Shown: positions 1 to 8,988, numbered from the stretch's first letter. The stretch: DNA of 64,000 nt from Sunxiuqinia sp963677175 (GCA_963677175.2 CAXXES010000001.1:868001-932000); one strand, 5' to 3'. Numbers and translations are program-made. Notes: generated by a model not told the origin, from the sequence alone.

Positions 1-181
1 CGAAATTTTGCGCGAAAAGCAGGGAACAGAAGGTTTTGGGTACGACCCCATCTTTCAGCCTGTGGGCACCACTCAATCTTTTGCAGAGATGAATTCGGAA
101 CAAAAAAACAAGTTGAGTCATCGCGGGCGGGCAGTGCAAAAGCTGGTTCGCTATCTAAAATCGTTGAATTTAACCTTATGA
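1..181 (+). CDS. rdgB: RdgB/HAM1-type non-canonical purine NTP pyrophosphatase, 3' end
   Basis: Only the C-terminal 59 codons are in the window; the reading frame is open from base 2 to the TGA at 179-181. The family hydrolyses (d)ITP and XTP to the monophosphate and pyrophosphate, keeping deaminated purines out of DNA and RNA. The visible part carries the family signature GFGYDPIF followed by FAEM, KNKLSHRGRA and a basic C-terminal helix, which is the usual end of RdgB. The stop codon overlaps the porZ start as ATGA, so the two genes are translationally coupled in an rdgB-porZ-recO operon. The identification is firm from the signature; the N-terminal substrate loop cannot be checked. Confidence 0.93.
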   Translation, partial: EILREKQGTEGFGYDPIFQPVGTTQSFAEMNSEQKNKLSHRGRAVQKLVRYLKSLNLTL

Positions 182-2505
182 TACGCGGCCTGGTATTCGC
201 TTTTTTTATTTCCTTTTCGCTTGGTTTAACAGCCCAAGTTGGCGTTGGCGAGTGGACGGACCATTTGTCCTATTCGTCGGCTCAGCAGGTGATTGAAGCC
301 AAAGGCAAAATTTATTGCCTGACCACCGGGGGTTTGTTTACCTACTCCCACTCCGACAATAGCTTGCGAAAGCTTAACCAAATCAATGGCTTGTCTGATG
401 TTCAGCCTCGCGCGTTGGGTTACAGCGAAGATGCCGGCGCGGTGCTGGTTGCCTACCAAAGCAGCAACCTCGATCTGATCTATGAGCGAGAGATCTTCAA
501 CCTTTCCGACATCAAGCGAAAACAAATTCAGGGTGACAAAAATATCTACAGCATTCTTGTTGTTGACCAAACCGCTTACCTGTCGTGTGGCTTTGGAATT
601 GTGGCGGTCAATCTCGACAAGCGGGAGATAAAAGACACTTATTACATTGGCCCCGATGGTTCGCCGGTGGTGGTTTTGGACATGACTTTTGACGGAAGCA
701 ATTTGTACGCGGCAACTGCTGAAGGCATTTTCATGGCCAACAGTAACTCTCCAAACTTACAGGATTTCAACAACTGGATCAAAATTGACGACATCCCACA
801 CGCCAATGACCGGTACAGCCAACTGGCGTTTTTCAATGACAACGTGATTGCCTGCTACACGGATGAGACGAATAATCAACAGGAATTATACCGGAACAGC
901 GGGAATGGCTGGGAGCGATTTCTTCCGGGGGTGAGTACCGTAAATGAACTGCGGGTGTGCAACAACCAACTGCTGGTTGCCCAGGGAGACCAACTGCAAG
1001 TTTACAACACCAACGACCAGTTGACCGAACAGGTAGACAGCTATTCTTTTTCAGGAACAACAATTTCGGGGATCAATATTCAGGATGCAGCTTGCGATGA
1101 AGCCGGACAGCTATGGATTGCCGATGCCCGTTATGGACTGGTCAAAAAATCGGGTAACAGCTTTGAGCTGGCCGTTCCGGATGGGCCGGTCGATAACCGG
1201 GTTTTTTCGCTGCACGCCAACAAGGGAGACATCTGGATGACCACCGGCGGACGCACAGATACCTGGAACAACGTGTTTAATGAACCGCAGGCGCATGTCT
1301 ATCGCGATGGCGACTGGCGTGTTTTCAGCCAACGCACGCATACCGGGCTGAGTGATTTTCACGACCTAGTGACTGCCGCAGTCGATCCCACCGACCTCAA
1401 TCATGTTTATTTTGGTTCGTGGGGAGGTGGACTTGTGGAACTTCGGGATAACGAAATTGTCAACCGCTACACGCAGTTTAACAGCTCGCTGCAAACGGCC
1501 TTGCCTGGCGATGCCAATCCCAATTATGTGCGCATTGGCGGATTGGCTTTCGACTCGAAAAACAACCTGTGGGTAACCAACTCGCTGGTTGGCGAACCGC
1601 TTTCGGTTTTAAAAACCGATGGCAGCTGGGAGTCGTTTCCCCTCGGTGAGATTGGCGGAGTAGATGTGGGCGAAATTGTGCTGACAAATAATGACGATCA
1701 ATGGATTGTCCTTCCGCGTGGAAGGGATGTATATGTCCGGAAGGCTGACGGTTCCGATGAAAAACAGTTGCCGGTGATCGCCTATTTCAACAGCGGCGAC
1801 CGCGAGGAGCTTTTCAGGATGAATGATGTGTATTCCATCGCCATGGATCACGATGGAACCATTTGGCTGGGAACCTCGCAAGGGGTAGCCGTTTATTTTG
1901 ATCCGGAAGCTATTTGGGAACAAAGCCCGTTTTATGCCTCCCAACCCGGATTAGACCTGAATGATGGAATCTACCATCCCCTGCTGAGAGGGCAAACGGT
2001 AACGGCGATTGCGGTGGATGGTGCCAACCGGAAATGGCTGGGAACGAAAAACGCCGGCGTTTTTCTGGTTTCCGAAGATGGACAAGAAGAGCTGAGAAGT
2101 TTCAATGAAGCCAACAGTTCCCTGTTGTCAAACACCATCCAGTCCATCGCCATCAATGAAAAATCAGGCGAAGTTTTTATCGGCACGCCCGAAGGCATCA
2201 TTTCCTATCGGGGCGAAGCCATTGCCGGAGCGAATGAGTACGCTGATGTGTATGCTTTTCCAAACCCGGTTCGGCAGGACTACGATGGAGATATTGTCAT
2301 TACCGGTTTAATTTCCGATACCGATGTGAAGATTACCGACATCAGCGGGAACCTGGTTCACCAAACCACATCACTTGGAGGACAAGCCATTTGGAACGGG
2401 AAAAACCTGAATGGCAAGCGGGTAAGCACCGGGGTGTACCTGGTCTTCGGAAACAATCAATCGGGTAAAAAAACGTTCACGACCAAAATTCTTTTTATTC
2501 ATTAA
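178..2505 (+). CDS. porZ: T9SS surface component PorZ, beta-propeller protein with C-terminal sorting domain
   Basis: A 775-residue exported protein. Residues 1-19 form a signal peptide ending in TAQ. The middle contains repeated propeller blades of the two-component-regulator type, for example IWLGTSQGVAVYF and KWLGTKNAGVFLV. The last ~85 residues form a type A T9SS sorting domain (FPNPV near 690, then DITDISG-like and GVYLV strands). Length and architecture match Porphyromonas PorZ (about 776 residues), part of the cell-surface attachment complex with PorU, PorV and PorQ. Its place between rdgB and recO supports a conserved housekeeping T9SS role rather than a generic T9SS cargo. The start overlaps the rdgB stop by 4 nt. 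A generic propeller cargo protein is the main alternative. Confidence 0.85.
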   Translation: MIRGLVFAFFISFSLGLTAQVGVGEWTDHLSYSSAQQVIEAKGKIYCLTTGGLFTYSHSDNSLRKLNQINGLSDVQPRALGYSEDAGAVLVAYQSSNLDLIYEREIFNLSDIKRKQIQGDKNIYSILVVDQTAYLSCGFGIVAVNLDKREIKDTYYIGPDGSPVVVLDMTFDGSNLYAATAEGIFMANSNSPNLQDFNNWIKIDDIPHANDRYSQLAFFNDNVIACYTDETNNQQELYRNSGNGWERFLPGVSTVNELRVCNNQLLVAQGDQLQVYNTNDQLTEQVDSYSFSGTTISGINIQDAACDEAGQLWIADARYGLVKKSGNSFELAVPDGPVDNRVFSLHANKGDIWMTTGGRTDTWNNVFNEPQAHVYRDGDWRVFSQRTHTGLSDFHDLVTAAVDPTDLNHVYFGSWGGGLVELRDNEIVNRYTQFNSSLQTALPGDANPNYVRIGGLAFDSKNNLWVTNSLVGEPLSVLKTDGSWESFPLGEIGGVDVGEIVLTNNDDQWIVLPRGRDVYVRKADGSDEKQLPVIAYFNSGDREELFRMNDVYSIAMDHDGTIWLGTSQGVAVYFDPEAIWEQSPFYASQPGLDLNDGIYHPLLRGQTVTAIAVDGANRKWLGTKNAGVFLVSEDGQEELRSFNEANSSLLSNTIQSIAINEKSGEVFIGTPEGIISYRGEAIAGANEYADVYAFPNPVRQDYDGDIVITGLISDTDVKITDISGNLVHQTTSLGGQAIWNGKNLNGKRVSTGVYLVFGNNQSGKKTFTTKILFIH

Positions 2506-2520
2506 CGGAGACAAGAAATT

Positions 2521-3246
2521 GTGCTTGAAAAAACACGTGGCATCTATTTGCATCACATCAATTATTCTGAAACCAGTATCATTGCGCGTATCTATACCGA
2601 GCGGTTTGGCATTCAGTCGTATTTGATCAATGGGGTGCGAAAAAGAAAATCGACCTTCAAAAAGAATCTTTTTCAACCCTTGTTTTTGCTTGAACTGGAG
2701 GTTTATTACAGAACGGGGCACGACTTGCAACGCCTAAAAGAAGCCCGGATGAGCGTGCCTTTTGAGCATCTTCCATTCGACATTGTCAAAAGCTCGCTCG
2801 CTATTTTTCTATCCGAAGTGTTGTTGAAATGCCTGAAAGAGGAAGAAGCCAACGAAGAGTTGTTCGACTTTCTGTATCATGCCATTGCTTTGCTGGATCT
2901 TAAGAAAGATGGGATTGCCAATTTTCACTTGGCCTTTTTGTTTCATCTCAGCCGGTTTTTAGGTTTCTCTCCACAGGCTTCAAACCACCATAAAACACTG
3001 TTTTTCAATTTGAATACGGCTTCTTTTTCTGCATCCGAGCCACTGCATCATCAATTTATGGATGCCGAGACAACCGCTAATTTTAAGCAGTTGTTTCAAT
3101 TCGACCTCGGAAAGATTGAGCTGCTGAGCTTCAACAACCGCCAACGGGCCAATCTGCTGGCGCAACTGTTGAAGTATTACCAAATTCATATGGATTTGTC
3201 AGGCGACTTAAAATCGTTAGCGGTCTTAAAAGAAGTGCTGTCATAG
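2521..3246 (+). CDS. recO: DNA repair protein RecO
   Basis: This 241-residue protein fits RecO, which with RecF/RecR loads RecA onto SSB-coated single-stranded DNA during recombinational repair. The N-terminal ~80 residues have the OB-fold pattern (TRGIYLHHINYSETSIIARI, then YLINGVRKRKS), followed by the helical C-terminal region. The start is GTG at 2521, 15 nt after the porZ stop; no ATG in frame would keep the OB-fold intact. It is the last gene of the rdgB-porZ-recO run. The zinc-binding cysteines of some RecO proteins are not visible, as is common in Bacteroidota. Confidence 0.93.
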   Translation: MLEKTRGIYLHHINYSETSIIARIYTERFGIQSYLINGVRKRKSTFKKNLFQPLFLLELEVYYRTGHDLQRLKEARMSVPFEHLPFDIVKSSLAIFLSEVLLKCLKEEEANEELFDFLYHAIALLDLKKDGIANFHLAFLFHLSRFLGFSPQASNHHKTLFFNLNTASFSASEPLHHQFMDAETTANFKQLFQFDLGKIELLSFNNRQRANLLAQLLKYYQIHMDLSGDLKSLAVLKEVLS

Positions 3247-3309
3247 CGACCCGTGACGAATAATTCTTTAATTTTGAAGGAACGATCGGTGGACTATCAG
3301 CTCTTTTGT

Positions 3310-3317
3310 TAATTTTG
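3310..3317 (+). promoter_or_regulatory. Bacteroidota -7 promoter element
   Basis: TAATTTTG matches the TAnnTTTG -7 consensus exactly and lies 18 nt upstream of the ATG at 3336. No convincing -33 TTTG is at normal spacing. Its position argues against the TTG at 3306 as the aminotransferase start. Confidence 0.5.
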
Positions 3318-3335
3318 CAAACTTATTTTTCAGTT

Positions 3336-4493
3336 ATGGTGCAATCTAAATTACCCAATACAACAACCAGTATGTTTTCCTCCATCAGCCGATGGATCGA
3401 GGAATCCGGTGCAATTGACATGGGCATTGGGGGAACTGATTTTAAATGTCCGCAGAAGTTAATCGATCTGGCTTGCAAGTATTTTAACGATGGTTATAAT
3501 AACTATGCCCCGTTGGAAGGAATCCTGCCGTTGAGAAACGAAATCAGCGAAATTATAAGAGCAAACTACGGACAGGTTTACGACCCGAAAACCGAGATCA
3601 CCATCACTGCCGGAACCATTCAGGCTATTCATACCGCGATTAGTACGGTTATTAGAGACGATGATGAAGTCATTGTTTTCGAGCCGGCATTCGAATCATT
3701 CGCGCCATCCATTGTGCTGAATGGCGGACGGCCGGTGTATGTCAAGCTGAAGCCGCCCAGCTTTAAAATTGACTGGGAAGAACTTCGGAAAATGGTGACC
3801 TCAAAAACCCGGATGATCATCCTGAATTCACCCCACAACCCAACAGGTTCGGTCTTATCCGAGAATGACCTGTTCCAGTTGCAACGATTGACCAACGGAA
3901 CCAACATCATCATCTTGAGCGATGAGATTTTTGAATCGATGATTTTTGATAACCAGACCCACCAAAGTGTGTCGCGTTACGAGAAACTGTTGGAAAGAAG
4001 CTTTGTCGTTTCATCGTTTGGTCCGCTTTACAACATTAATGGCTGGGGAATTTCCTATTGTCTGGCTCCCGAAAAACTCATGCGCGAATTCCGGAAAATA
4101 CACCAGATTCAGGTCTATAATGTCAATGCGCCGCTACAGCATGCCTTGGCTGAATACCTGCCCAACAACCACAACTTCGAGGAGGCTTCGGAGCTTTACC
4201 AGGGAAAACGCAACTACTTTAACCGCTTGCTTGAAGGAAGCCTGTATGAGGTGATTCCCGCCCAGGGAGGCTATTTTCAATTACTCGACTATTCCAAGAT
4301 TTCGGATGAACCGGATGTTGAATTTGCAGAACGTCTGGCTCGTGACTTTGGGATTGCCACCGTTCCGGCCTCGGCGTTTTACCACGAAAAAAGCCGCTTG
4401 CCGCTGATCCGGGTGTGTTTCGCAAAGGATAATGAAAAGCTGGAACGTGCCGCAGGAAAATTGTTGCAGGTTCCATCCATGACCGAATATTAG
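3336..4493 (+). CDS. Fold-type I aminotransferase homologue lacking the Schiff-base lysine
   Basis: A 385-residue protein aligning by eye with the YbdL/methionine aminotransferase group. Retained features: TAGTIQAIH near 91, NSPHNPTG (Asn168), SDEIFE (Asp196) and the substrate-carboxylate Arg in PLIRVCFA (Arg359). The lysine that normally binds PLP, expected in SSFGK.Y, is proline here (SSFGPLYN, Pro230; codon CCG at 4023-4025), and the PLP-contacting Tyr is Phe199. Known chemistry says it cannot form the internal aldimine, so transamination is unlikely unless the cofactor is held differently. The frame is otherwise intact and undegraded. The start is placed at ATG 3336 because the promoter element precedes it. 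It converges on rfbB with a 6-bp gap. Confidence 0.85.
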   Translation: MVQSKLPNTTTSMFSSISRWIEESGAIDMGIGGTDFKCPQKLIDLACKYFNDGYNNYAPLEGILPLRNEISEIIRANYGQVYDPKTEITITAGTIQAIHTAISTVIRDDDEVIVFEPAFESFAPSIVLNGGRPVYVKLKPPSFKIDWEELRKMVTSKTRMIILNSPHNPTGSVLSENDLFQLQRLTNGTNIIILSDEIFESMIFDNQTHQSVSRYEKLLERSFVVSSFGPLYNINGWGISYCLAPEKLMREFRKIHQIQVYNVNAPLQHALAEYLPNNHNFEEASELYQGKRNYFNRLLEGSLYEVIPAQGGYFQLLDYSKISDEPDVEFAERLARDFGIATVPASAFYHEKSRLPLIRVCFAKDNEKLERAAGKLLQVPSMTEY

Positions 4494-4499
4494 CCTGCT

Positions 4500-5558
4500 T
4501 TATCGCTTCTGATATTGTCCTTCGTAGTATTTCTGATAGTCGCCACTGGTGACGTTTTGTAACCAAGCTTCATTTTCGAGGTACCAGTCGATGGTTTTTT
4601 CCAGTCCTTCTTCAAACTGAAGGCTGGGCACCCATCCCAATTCTTGCTGTAGCTTGGTGCTGTCGATAGCGTAGCGTAGGTCGTGGCCGGCGCGGTCTTT
4701 TACGTAGGTAATCAGTTGTGCCGACGTGCCTGCCTCGCGGCCCAACTTGCGGTCCATGATGGCGCACATCTGTTTAATCAGGTCAATGTTGGTCCATTCG
4801 TTGTGCCCGCCAATGTTGTAGGTTTCGCCAACCTTTCCCTGGTGGAAAATCACATCGATGGCCCGGGCATGATCTTCCACCCACAACCAGTCGCGGATGT
4901 TTTCACCTTTGCCATAAACCGGCAGCGCTTTATTGTTGCGGATGTTGTTGATGAAGAGCGGAATCAGCTTCTCCGGAAACTGGAACGAACCGTAGTTATT
5001 GGAGCAGTTCGACACCAGGGCGGGTAGTCCAAAAGTATCGTGATAAGCCCGCACAAAGTGGTCGGAGCTGGCTTTGGAAGCCGAGTACGGACTGTGTGGA
5101 TCGTAGCCGGTTGTTTCGGTAAACAAGCCTTCTTCTCCCAATGAGCCATACACTTCGTCGGTTGAAATGTGGTAGAATAATTTTCCTTCGGAATGATCTT
5201 TCCAGATTTCCCGGGCGGCATTCAGCAGATTGACCGTGCCAATCACATTGGTAAACACAAACTCCGTGGGGTTGGAAATCGAGCGATCAACATGCGACTC
5301 GGCAGCCAGGTGAATCACGCCATCAAATTGCCGTTCGCGGAACAGCTTCAACATCGCTTCACTGTCGACAATATCGGCTTTGACAAATTCGTAGTTGGCT
5401 TTGTCCTCCACATCCTTCAGGTTGTTCAGGTTACCGGCATAGGTCAGCTTGTCGAGGTTGACGATGTGATACTCAGGATACTTGTTAACAAACAAACGGA
5501 TCACATGCGATCCAATAAATCCGGCACCGCCGGTTATAAGCAGGTTTTTCTTCATCAT
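4500..5558 (-). CDS. rfbB: dTDP-glucose 4,6-dehydratase
   Basis: A 352-residue extended SDR enzyme that converts dTDP-glucose to dTDP-4-keto-6-deoxyglucose, the second step of dTDP-rhamnose and related deoxysugar synthesis for surface polysaccharides. The NAD-binding motif GGAGFIGSH is at residues 10-18, the Thr-Asp-Glu triad in STDEVYG at 133-135, and the catalytic YSASK at 158-162. Length matches the family. rmlA, rmlC and rmlD are not adjacent, so the rest of the pathway lies elsewhere. The next gene on the strand, a pseudouridine synthase, starts upstream with a 60-bp gap and is probably unrelated. Confidence 0.95.
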   Translation of the reverse strand: MMKKNLLITGGAGFIGSHVIRLFVNKYPEYHIVNLDKLTYAGNLNNLKDVEDKANYEFVKADIVDSEAMLKLFRERQFDGVIHLAAESHVDRSISNPTEFVFTNVIGTVNLLNAAREIWKDHSEGKLFYHISTDEVYGSLGEEGLFTETTGYDPHSPYSASKASSDHFVRAYHDTFGLPALVSNCSNNYGSFQFPEKLIPLFINNIRNNKALPVYGKGENIRDWLWVEDHARAIDVIFHQGKVGETYNIGGHNEWTNIDLIKQMCAIMDRKLGREAGTSAQLITYVKDRAGHDLRYAIDSTKLQQELGWVPSLQFEEGLEKTIDWYLENEAWLQNVTSGDYQKYYEGQYQKR

Positions 5559-5618
5559 TTAAATTTTTACGAAACCAAAAGTAAGGCTTTCCGAAATAAT
5601 ATAGAAATGCTGCGCAAA

Positions 5619-6530
5619 CTAAAACAACTTCAAAAAACTTCCCGGCACAGATGTTTCGAAGCGTACTTTCTTACCAGTTATGGGATGCTTGAAAGCCAGC
5701 ACCCAGGCATGTAAGCCAAGTCGTCCGATGGGGTTCGAGGTGGAGCCGTATTTTTTATCACCAACAACGGGATGTTTTAGCTCCTGCAAATGCACGCGGA
5801 TCTGGTTTTTCCGGCCGGTTTCCAGGTTTACCTTCAGCAGTGAATAGTTGTCGTTGCTTTTCAGGGTCGAATAATGGGTAATGGCTTCGCGGCCTTTCTC
5901 CGGATCATTCGTGGAGTGCACCTTGAAAACCTTGCTTTCGAACAAGTACGAACGGTAGCTGCCTTCGGGCGGGTCGAGCTTTCCGTCAATCACCGCCAGG
6001 TAGCTGCGCTCTTCAACGGTTTCTTTCCACGACTCCTGAAGTAATTCCTTCATCTCCTCGTTTTTGGCAAATAGCATCAGTCCCGAGGTTTCGCGGTCGA
6101 GCCGGTGCACAATGAAAATCTTGCTGTCCTTGTTCTTGTCTTTCACGTAGCTGCTCAGGATGCTGTACACCGTCGCCCGTTTTTCCTTGTCGGTTGCCAT
6201 GGTGAGTAAGCCGGCATTTTTATTCACCACAATCAAATCTTTGTCCTCGTGCACCACGGTAATGCCGCGCATTTGAGTGGCCATGGCAGTTGGCGCCTGG
6301 TCAAGCGCTATTTTTTGCCCGGGCTTCAACAGGTAGTTAAACTGGCTAATCGCTTTCCCGTCAACCAAAACCTGCCGCTTTTTAAGCAAAGTCTTAATGT
6401 TGTTGCGGTTTTTATGCGGTAGTTGGGCAATCAGAAATTTCATCAGCTCTTCCTGCTCCTTCACTACCAAGGTGGTGGTCTGGGGCTTTTTTGATCTGGC
6501 GGATTCGCCGCCGGTATGTTTCTTCTTCAT
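5619..6530 (-). CDS. RluA-family 23S rRNA/tRNA pseudouridine synthase
   Basis: A 303-residue protein isomerising uridine to pseudouridine in structured RNA. A basic N-terminus (MKKKHTGG) precedes an S4-like RNA-binding segment (KRQVLVDGKAISQ, ~51-63) and the catalytic domain with HRLDRETSG, where Asp145 is the nucleophile. The C-terminal KNQIRVHLQ and HPVVGDKKYG motifs are present. The start is put at the ATG at 6530 because an upstream TTG at 6581 overlaps a -7 promoter element, leaving a ~40-nt leader that contains a perfect 10-bp hairpin. The exact RNA target (RluC, RluD or another) cannot be decided from sequence. Confidence 0.9.
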   Translation of the reverse strand: MKKKHTGGESARSKKPQTTTLVVKEQEELMKFLIAQLPHKNRNNIKTLLKKRQVLVDGKAISQFNYLLKPGQKIALDQAPTAMATQMRGITVVHEDKDLIVVNKNAGLLTMATDKEKRATVYSILSSYVKDKNKDSKIFIVHRLDRETSGLMLFAKNEEMKELLQESWKETVEERSYLAVIDGKLDPPEGSYRSYLFESKVFKVHSTNDPEKGREAITHYSTLKSNDNYSLLKVNLETGRKNQIRVHLQELKHPVVGDKKYGSTSNPIGRLGLHAWVLAFKHPITGKKVRFETSVPGSFLKLF

Positions 6531-6549
6531 GTTCGCGAATGGATTAAAA

Positions 6550-6574
6550 GGTTGGATTTGTTGAAAATCCAACC
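6550..6574 (-). promoter_or_regulatory. Perfect 10-bp hairpin in the leader of the pseudouridine synthase gene
   Basis: GGTTGGATTT at 6550-6559 and AAATCCAACC at 6565-6574 are exact reverse complements around a 5-nt loop. The hairpin lies between the putative -7 element and the ATG at 6530, so it would form at the 5' end of the mRNA. It has no U-tract, so it is not an obvious terminator. It may affect translation or mRNA stability. Confidence 0.5.
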
Positions 6575-6578
6575 GCTG

Positions 6579-6586
6579 CAAAGATA
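6579..6586 (-). promoter_or_regulatory. -7 promoter element for the pseudouridine synthase gene
   Basis: On the minus strand the sequence reads TATCTTTGC, a perfect TAnnTTTG with the frequent following C. No clear -33 TTTG is at standard distance. It lies 49 nt upstream of the chosen start. Confidence 0.5.
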
Positions 6587-6699
6587 GGGTTAATCTTTCT
6601 TCTTTGAGGCTGAGGCATGGTAATTTGCAGAGGGAAGGTATTTGAAGGAATATGCCATCCGGGAAATGCAGTCGCCAGCTTCGGTAGATCCAGATTCTG

Positions 6700-6920
6700 C
6701 TCAGCGACGCGGTCGCCAGCCTGAATCAGACCAATTTCTGCATAGAAACCCGGTCGCCGGGTAGCCGAGAACAAAATTCTGTCCGGAAACCCAGTTTCTT
6801 GTCAAAAAAGAATCGGATTCTGTCCGGAAACCCGGTTTCCAGCTTGAAATGATTCCGTTTCTACCTGGAAATCCAGTTTCCAGCACCAATAAAACGAAGG
6901 ACGGAAACTCAATTTCCAGA
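6700..6920. repeat. Degenerate tandem array, ~41-bp period (two alternating half-units of 20-21 bp)
   Basis: The motif G(G)AAACCC recurs at 6744, 6785, 6826 and 6867 (spacing exactly 41 each time) and again near 6903. Each full unit splits into a half like GGAAACCCGGTTTCC, itself a palindrome, and a half like GAATCGGATTCTGTCC. Open frames across it arise from the lack of stops and show no protein-like start or similarity. The stretch from 6925 to 7285 holds no recognisable gene, only a short AAATTCC-type heptamer run at 6984-6999 and the GH28 upstream region. Confidence 0.65.
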
Positions 6921-7285
6921 TGTTTATTTGTCTTTTCTTAATCGCCCCCATATATGCTGCAGCGCAGTCGGTGGTGCAGTTTTAAATTCCAAATTCCAAC
7001 CACAGGAGAAAGAGCGTGGAGCCGATTTTTAAGATTTAACCACAGTGTTACACACCCGGGTCCTCATCTATCAACATCGACTTCGCGAATTCGTGTTTAA
7101 AAAGAGCCAGCCGATCATCATCAATCACAAAAAAACAGTTTGTCCCGACGATTCCGTACAAAATTACAGGTTATTGTTTTCTCAAAACCCGACATTTGAG
7201 TCCTCGTATAGTGAAGATAGAAAACCATTGTGCGCATTCGAAAATGAATGTAATCAAACAAGAATATAGAAAATCCAATTTTTTG

Positions 7286-8623
7286 ATGAATAACACCACA
7301 ACCCTATTCCTTACAGCAATTTTTTTGATGCAACTGGCTTCATGCCAAAGTCCCGAAGCCCAACCGGCAGCCTTGTTTCCTGATGGTTCCGAAATACCGG
7401 CATGGTTTATCGAAACCGGCAAAATCAATCCAGATACGCTGGGAGCCCAACTGCTCATCACCGACTTTGGCGCGGTGGGCGATGGGGAAATCCTGAATAC
7501 CGAAGCTATTCAGCAAACGATCGACGAAGCTTCGGCGCAAGGAGGTGGTGTGGTTATTATTCCGGAAGGCCACTTTTTAACCGGCGCCCTGTTTTTTAAA
7601 CCCAACACTCATCTGCATGTACGCGAGGGTGGCGTTTTGCTGGGCTCCGACGACATTAGCAATTTTCCCATCATGCCTTCGCGGATGGAAGGCCAAAACC
7701 TGGATTACTTCCCCGCGGTGGTGAATGCCTACGGTGTGGATGGCTTCACCATTACCGGTAAAGGCACCATTGATGGCAGTGGGCTGAAATATTGGGAAGC
7801 CTTCTGGCAACGCCGCGAAGAGAACCCCGACTGTACCAACCTGGAGGTGTCGCGCCCCCGGCTGGTGTTTATTCAAAAAAGCAACCACGTGCAGCTGCAA
7901 GATGTGCGGCTGCAGAACTCCGGCTTCTGGACCTCTCACTTCTACCAATGTAACAACGTCAAAATCCTGGATCTGCATATTTTCTCGCCCGCCAAACCCA
8001 TTAAAGCGCCTAGCACGGATGCCATTGATCTGGATGTGTGCTCCAACGTGTTGATTGAAGGCTGCTACATGGAAGTGAACGACGATGCCATCGCCCTAAA
8101 AGGAGGCAAAGGCCCCACTGCGGATACCGATCCCAACAACGGACCGAACAAGAACATTATCATTCGCGACTGTACCTTTGGCTTTTGCCACTCGGCAGTT
8201 ACTTGCGGCAGCGAGTCGATTCACAACCGCAACATTATCGTCAGCAATTGTAAGGTTGATGGCCCCTCGCGGGTATTGTGGCTTAAAAACCGTCCCGACA
8301 CGCCGCAGCTTTACGAGTACATCCGGGTGGAAGGCATTACCGGCAAGGCTACCCGGCTCATCTTCGCCAAACCCTGGCGGCAGTTCTTCGACCTGAAAGG
8401 GCACGAAGCGCCTCCGGTGTCGCAGGCCAACCACATTGTCTTTCGCGACATCAAACTCGACACGAAGATTTTTGCCGACATCGATGTATCGGAATACGAT
8501 CATCTAAAGAATTTCACCTTCCAGAACGTGGAAGTAACCGCCGAAAACGGAGAACTGAAGCAGGACTTGTTTGATGGATTGACCCTGAAAAACGTGGTGG
8601 TCAACGGGCAGCAGTTGGACTAG
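7286..8623 (+). CDS. Glycoside hydrolase family 28 (polygalacturonase-like) lipoprotein
   Basis: A 445-residue predicted outer-membrane or periplasmic lipoprotein. The signal peptide from ATG 7286 ends in the lipobox LASC. The body is a right-handed beta-helix: IDGSGLKYWEAF, then STDAIDLD with the first catalytic Asp, NDDAIALKGG with the Asp pair, GFCHSAVTCGSE with the catalytic His, and SRVLWLKNRP in place of the usual RIK. GH28 enzymes cleave galacturonan or rhamnogalacturonan backbones of pectin. No SusC/SusD or other pectinase is adjacent, so it acts alone or with distant loci. An in-frame ATG at 7244 would add residues ahead of the signal peptide and is less likely. Confidence 0.88.
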   Translation: MNNTTTLFLTAIFLMQLASCQSPEAQPAALFPDGSEIPAWFIETGKINPDTLGAQLLITDFGAVGDGEILNTEAIQQTIDEASAQGGGVVIIPEGHFLTGALFFKPNTHLHVREGGVLLGSDDISNFPIMPSRMEGQNLDYFPAVVNAYGVDGFTITGKGTIDGSGLKYWEAFWQRREENPDCTNLEVSRPRLVFIQKSNHVQLQDVRLQNSGFWTSHFYQCNNVKILDLHIFSPAKPIKAPSTDAIDLDVCSNVLIEGCYMEVNDDAIALKGGKGPTADTDPNNGPNKNIIIRDCTFGFCHSAVTCGSESIHNRNIIVSNCKVDGPSRVLWLKNRPDTPQLYEYIRVEGITGKATRLIFAKPWRQFFDLKGHEAPPVSQANHIVFRDIKLDTKIFADIDVSEYDHLKNFTFQNVEVTAENGELKQDLFDGLTLKNVVVNGQQLD

Positions 8624-8931
8624 GAGGAAGAAGTCGCAGTTGACAGTCGCAGTGGGCCAGATCCAATAGCGTACTGAGAAGCCCTAATGACTAACTCATG
8701 AAAATCCAAATTCCAAATTCCAAGGGTCCAACCACTCCGTATGGAGGAACCTACTTACCCAAAAAGTGTTTCCAAAAACCTTTGGGTGATAAAAAGAAGA
8801 AAAGTCGTGCCTTCGTGTTTAAAAAAATCAGCTGGGTTTTGAAGTGCGTTGCCTGAGCCTTTGCCTCTTCATTCGCTTTGCTATTAGAAACAGCTATCGG
8901 CAATTTGGAACATGGAATTTGGAATTTTCAG
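8624..8931. other. Intergenic mosaic of degenerate 7-nt repeats
   Basis: No gene is visible. The stretch contains heptamer runs: GTTGACAGTCGCAG-type at ~8637, AAATTCC-type at 8701-8722 and AATTTGG-type at 8902-8929. A potential hairpin CCCAAA...TTTGGG lies around 8759-8787. The motif TCCAACCACT and this hairpin reappear, diverged, at 50.9-51.02 kb. Confidence 0.55.
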
Positions 8932-8961
8932 TTTGTCTTTCCTGAAATAACCCCATCTTTG
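8932..8961 (+). promoter_or_regulatory. Promoter of the SBF-family transporter
   Basis: TTTG at 8932-8935 and CATCTTTG at 8954-8961 (one mismatch to TAnnTTTG) are separated by 18 bp, within the Bacteroidota range. The ATG follows 27 nt downstream. Confidence 0.55.
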
Positions 8962-8988
8962 TAGATCGAAAATGACAAGCGTACGTTC

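Noticed and set aside
6701..6889. 62-residue minus-strand ORF through the 6.7-kb array
   Set aside because: Open only because the array lacks stops; no signal or motif.
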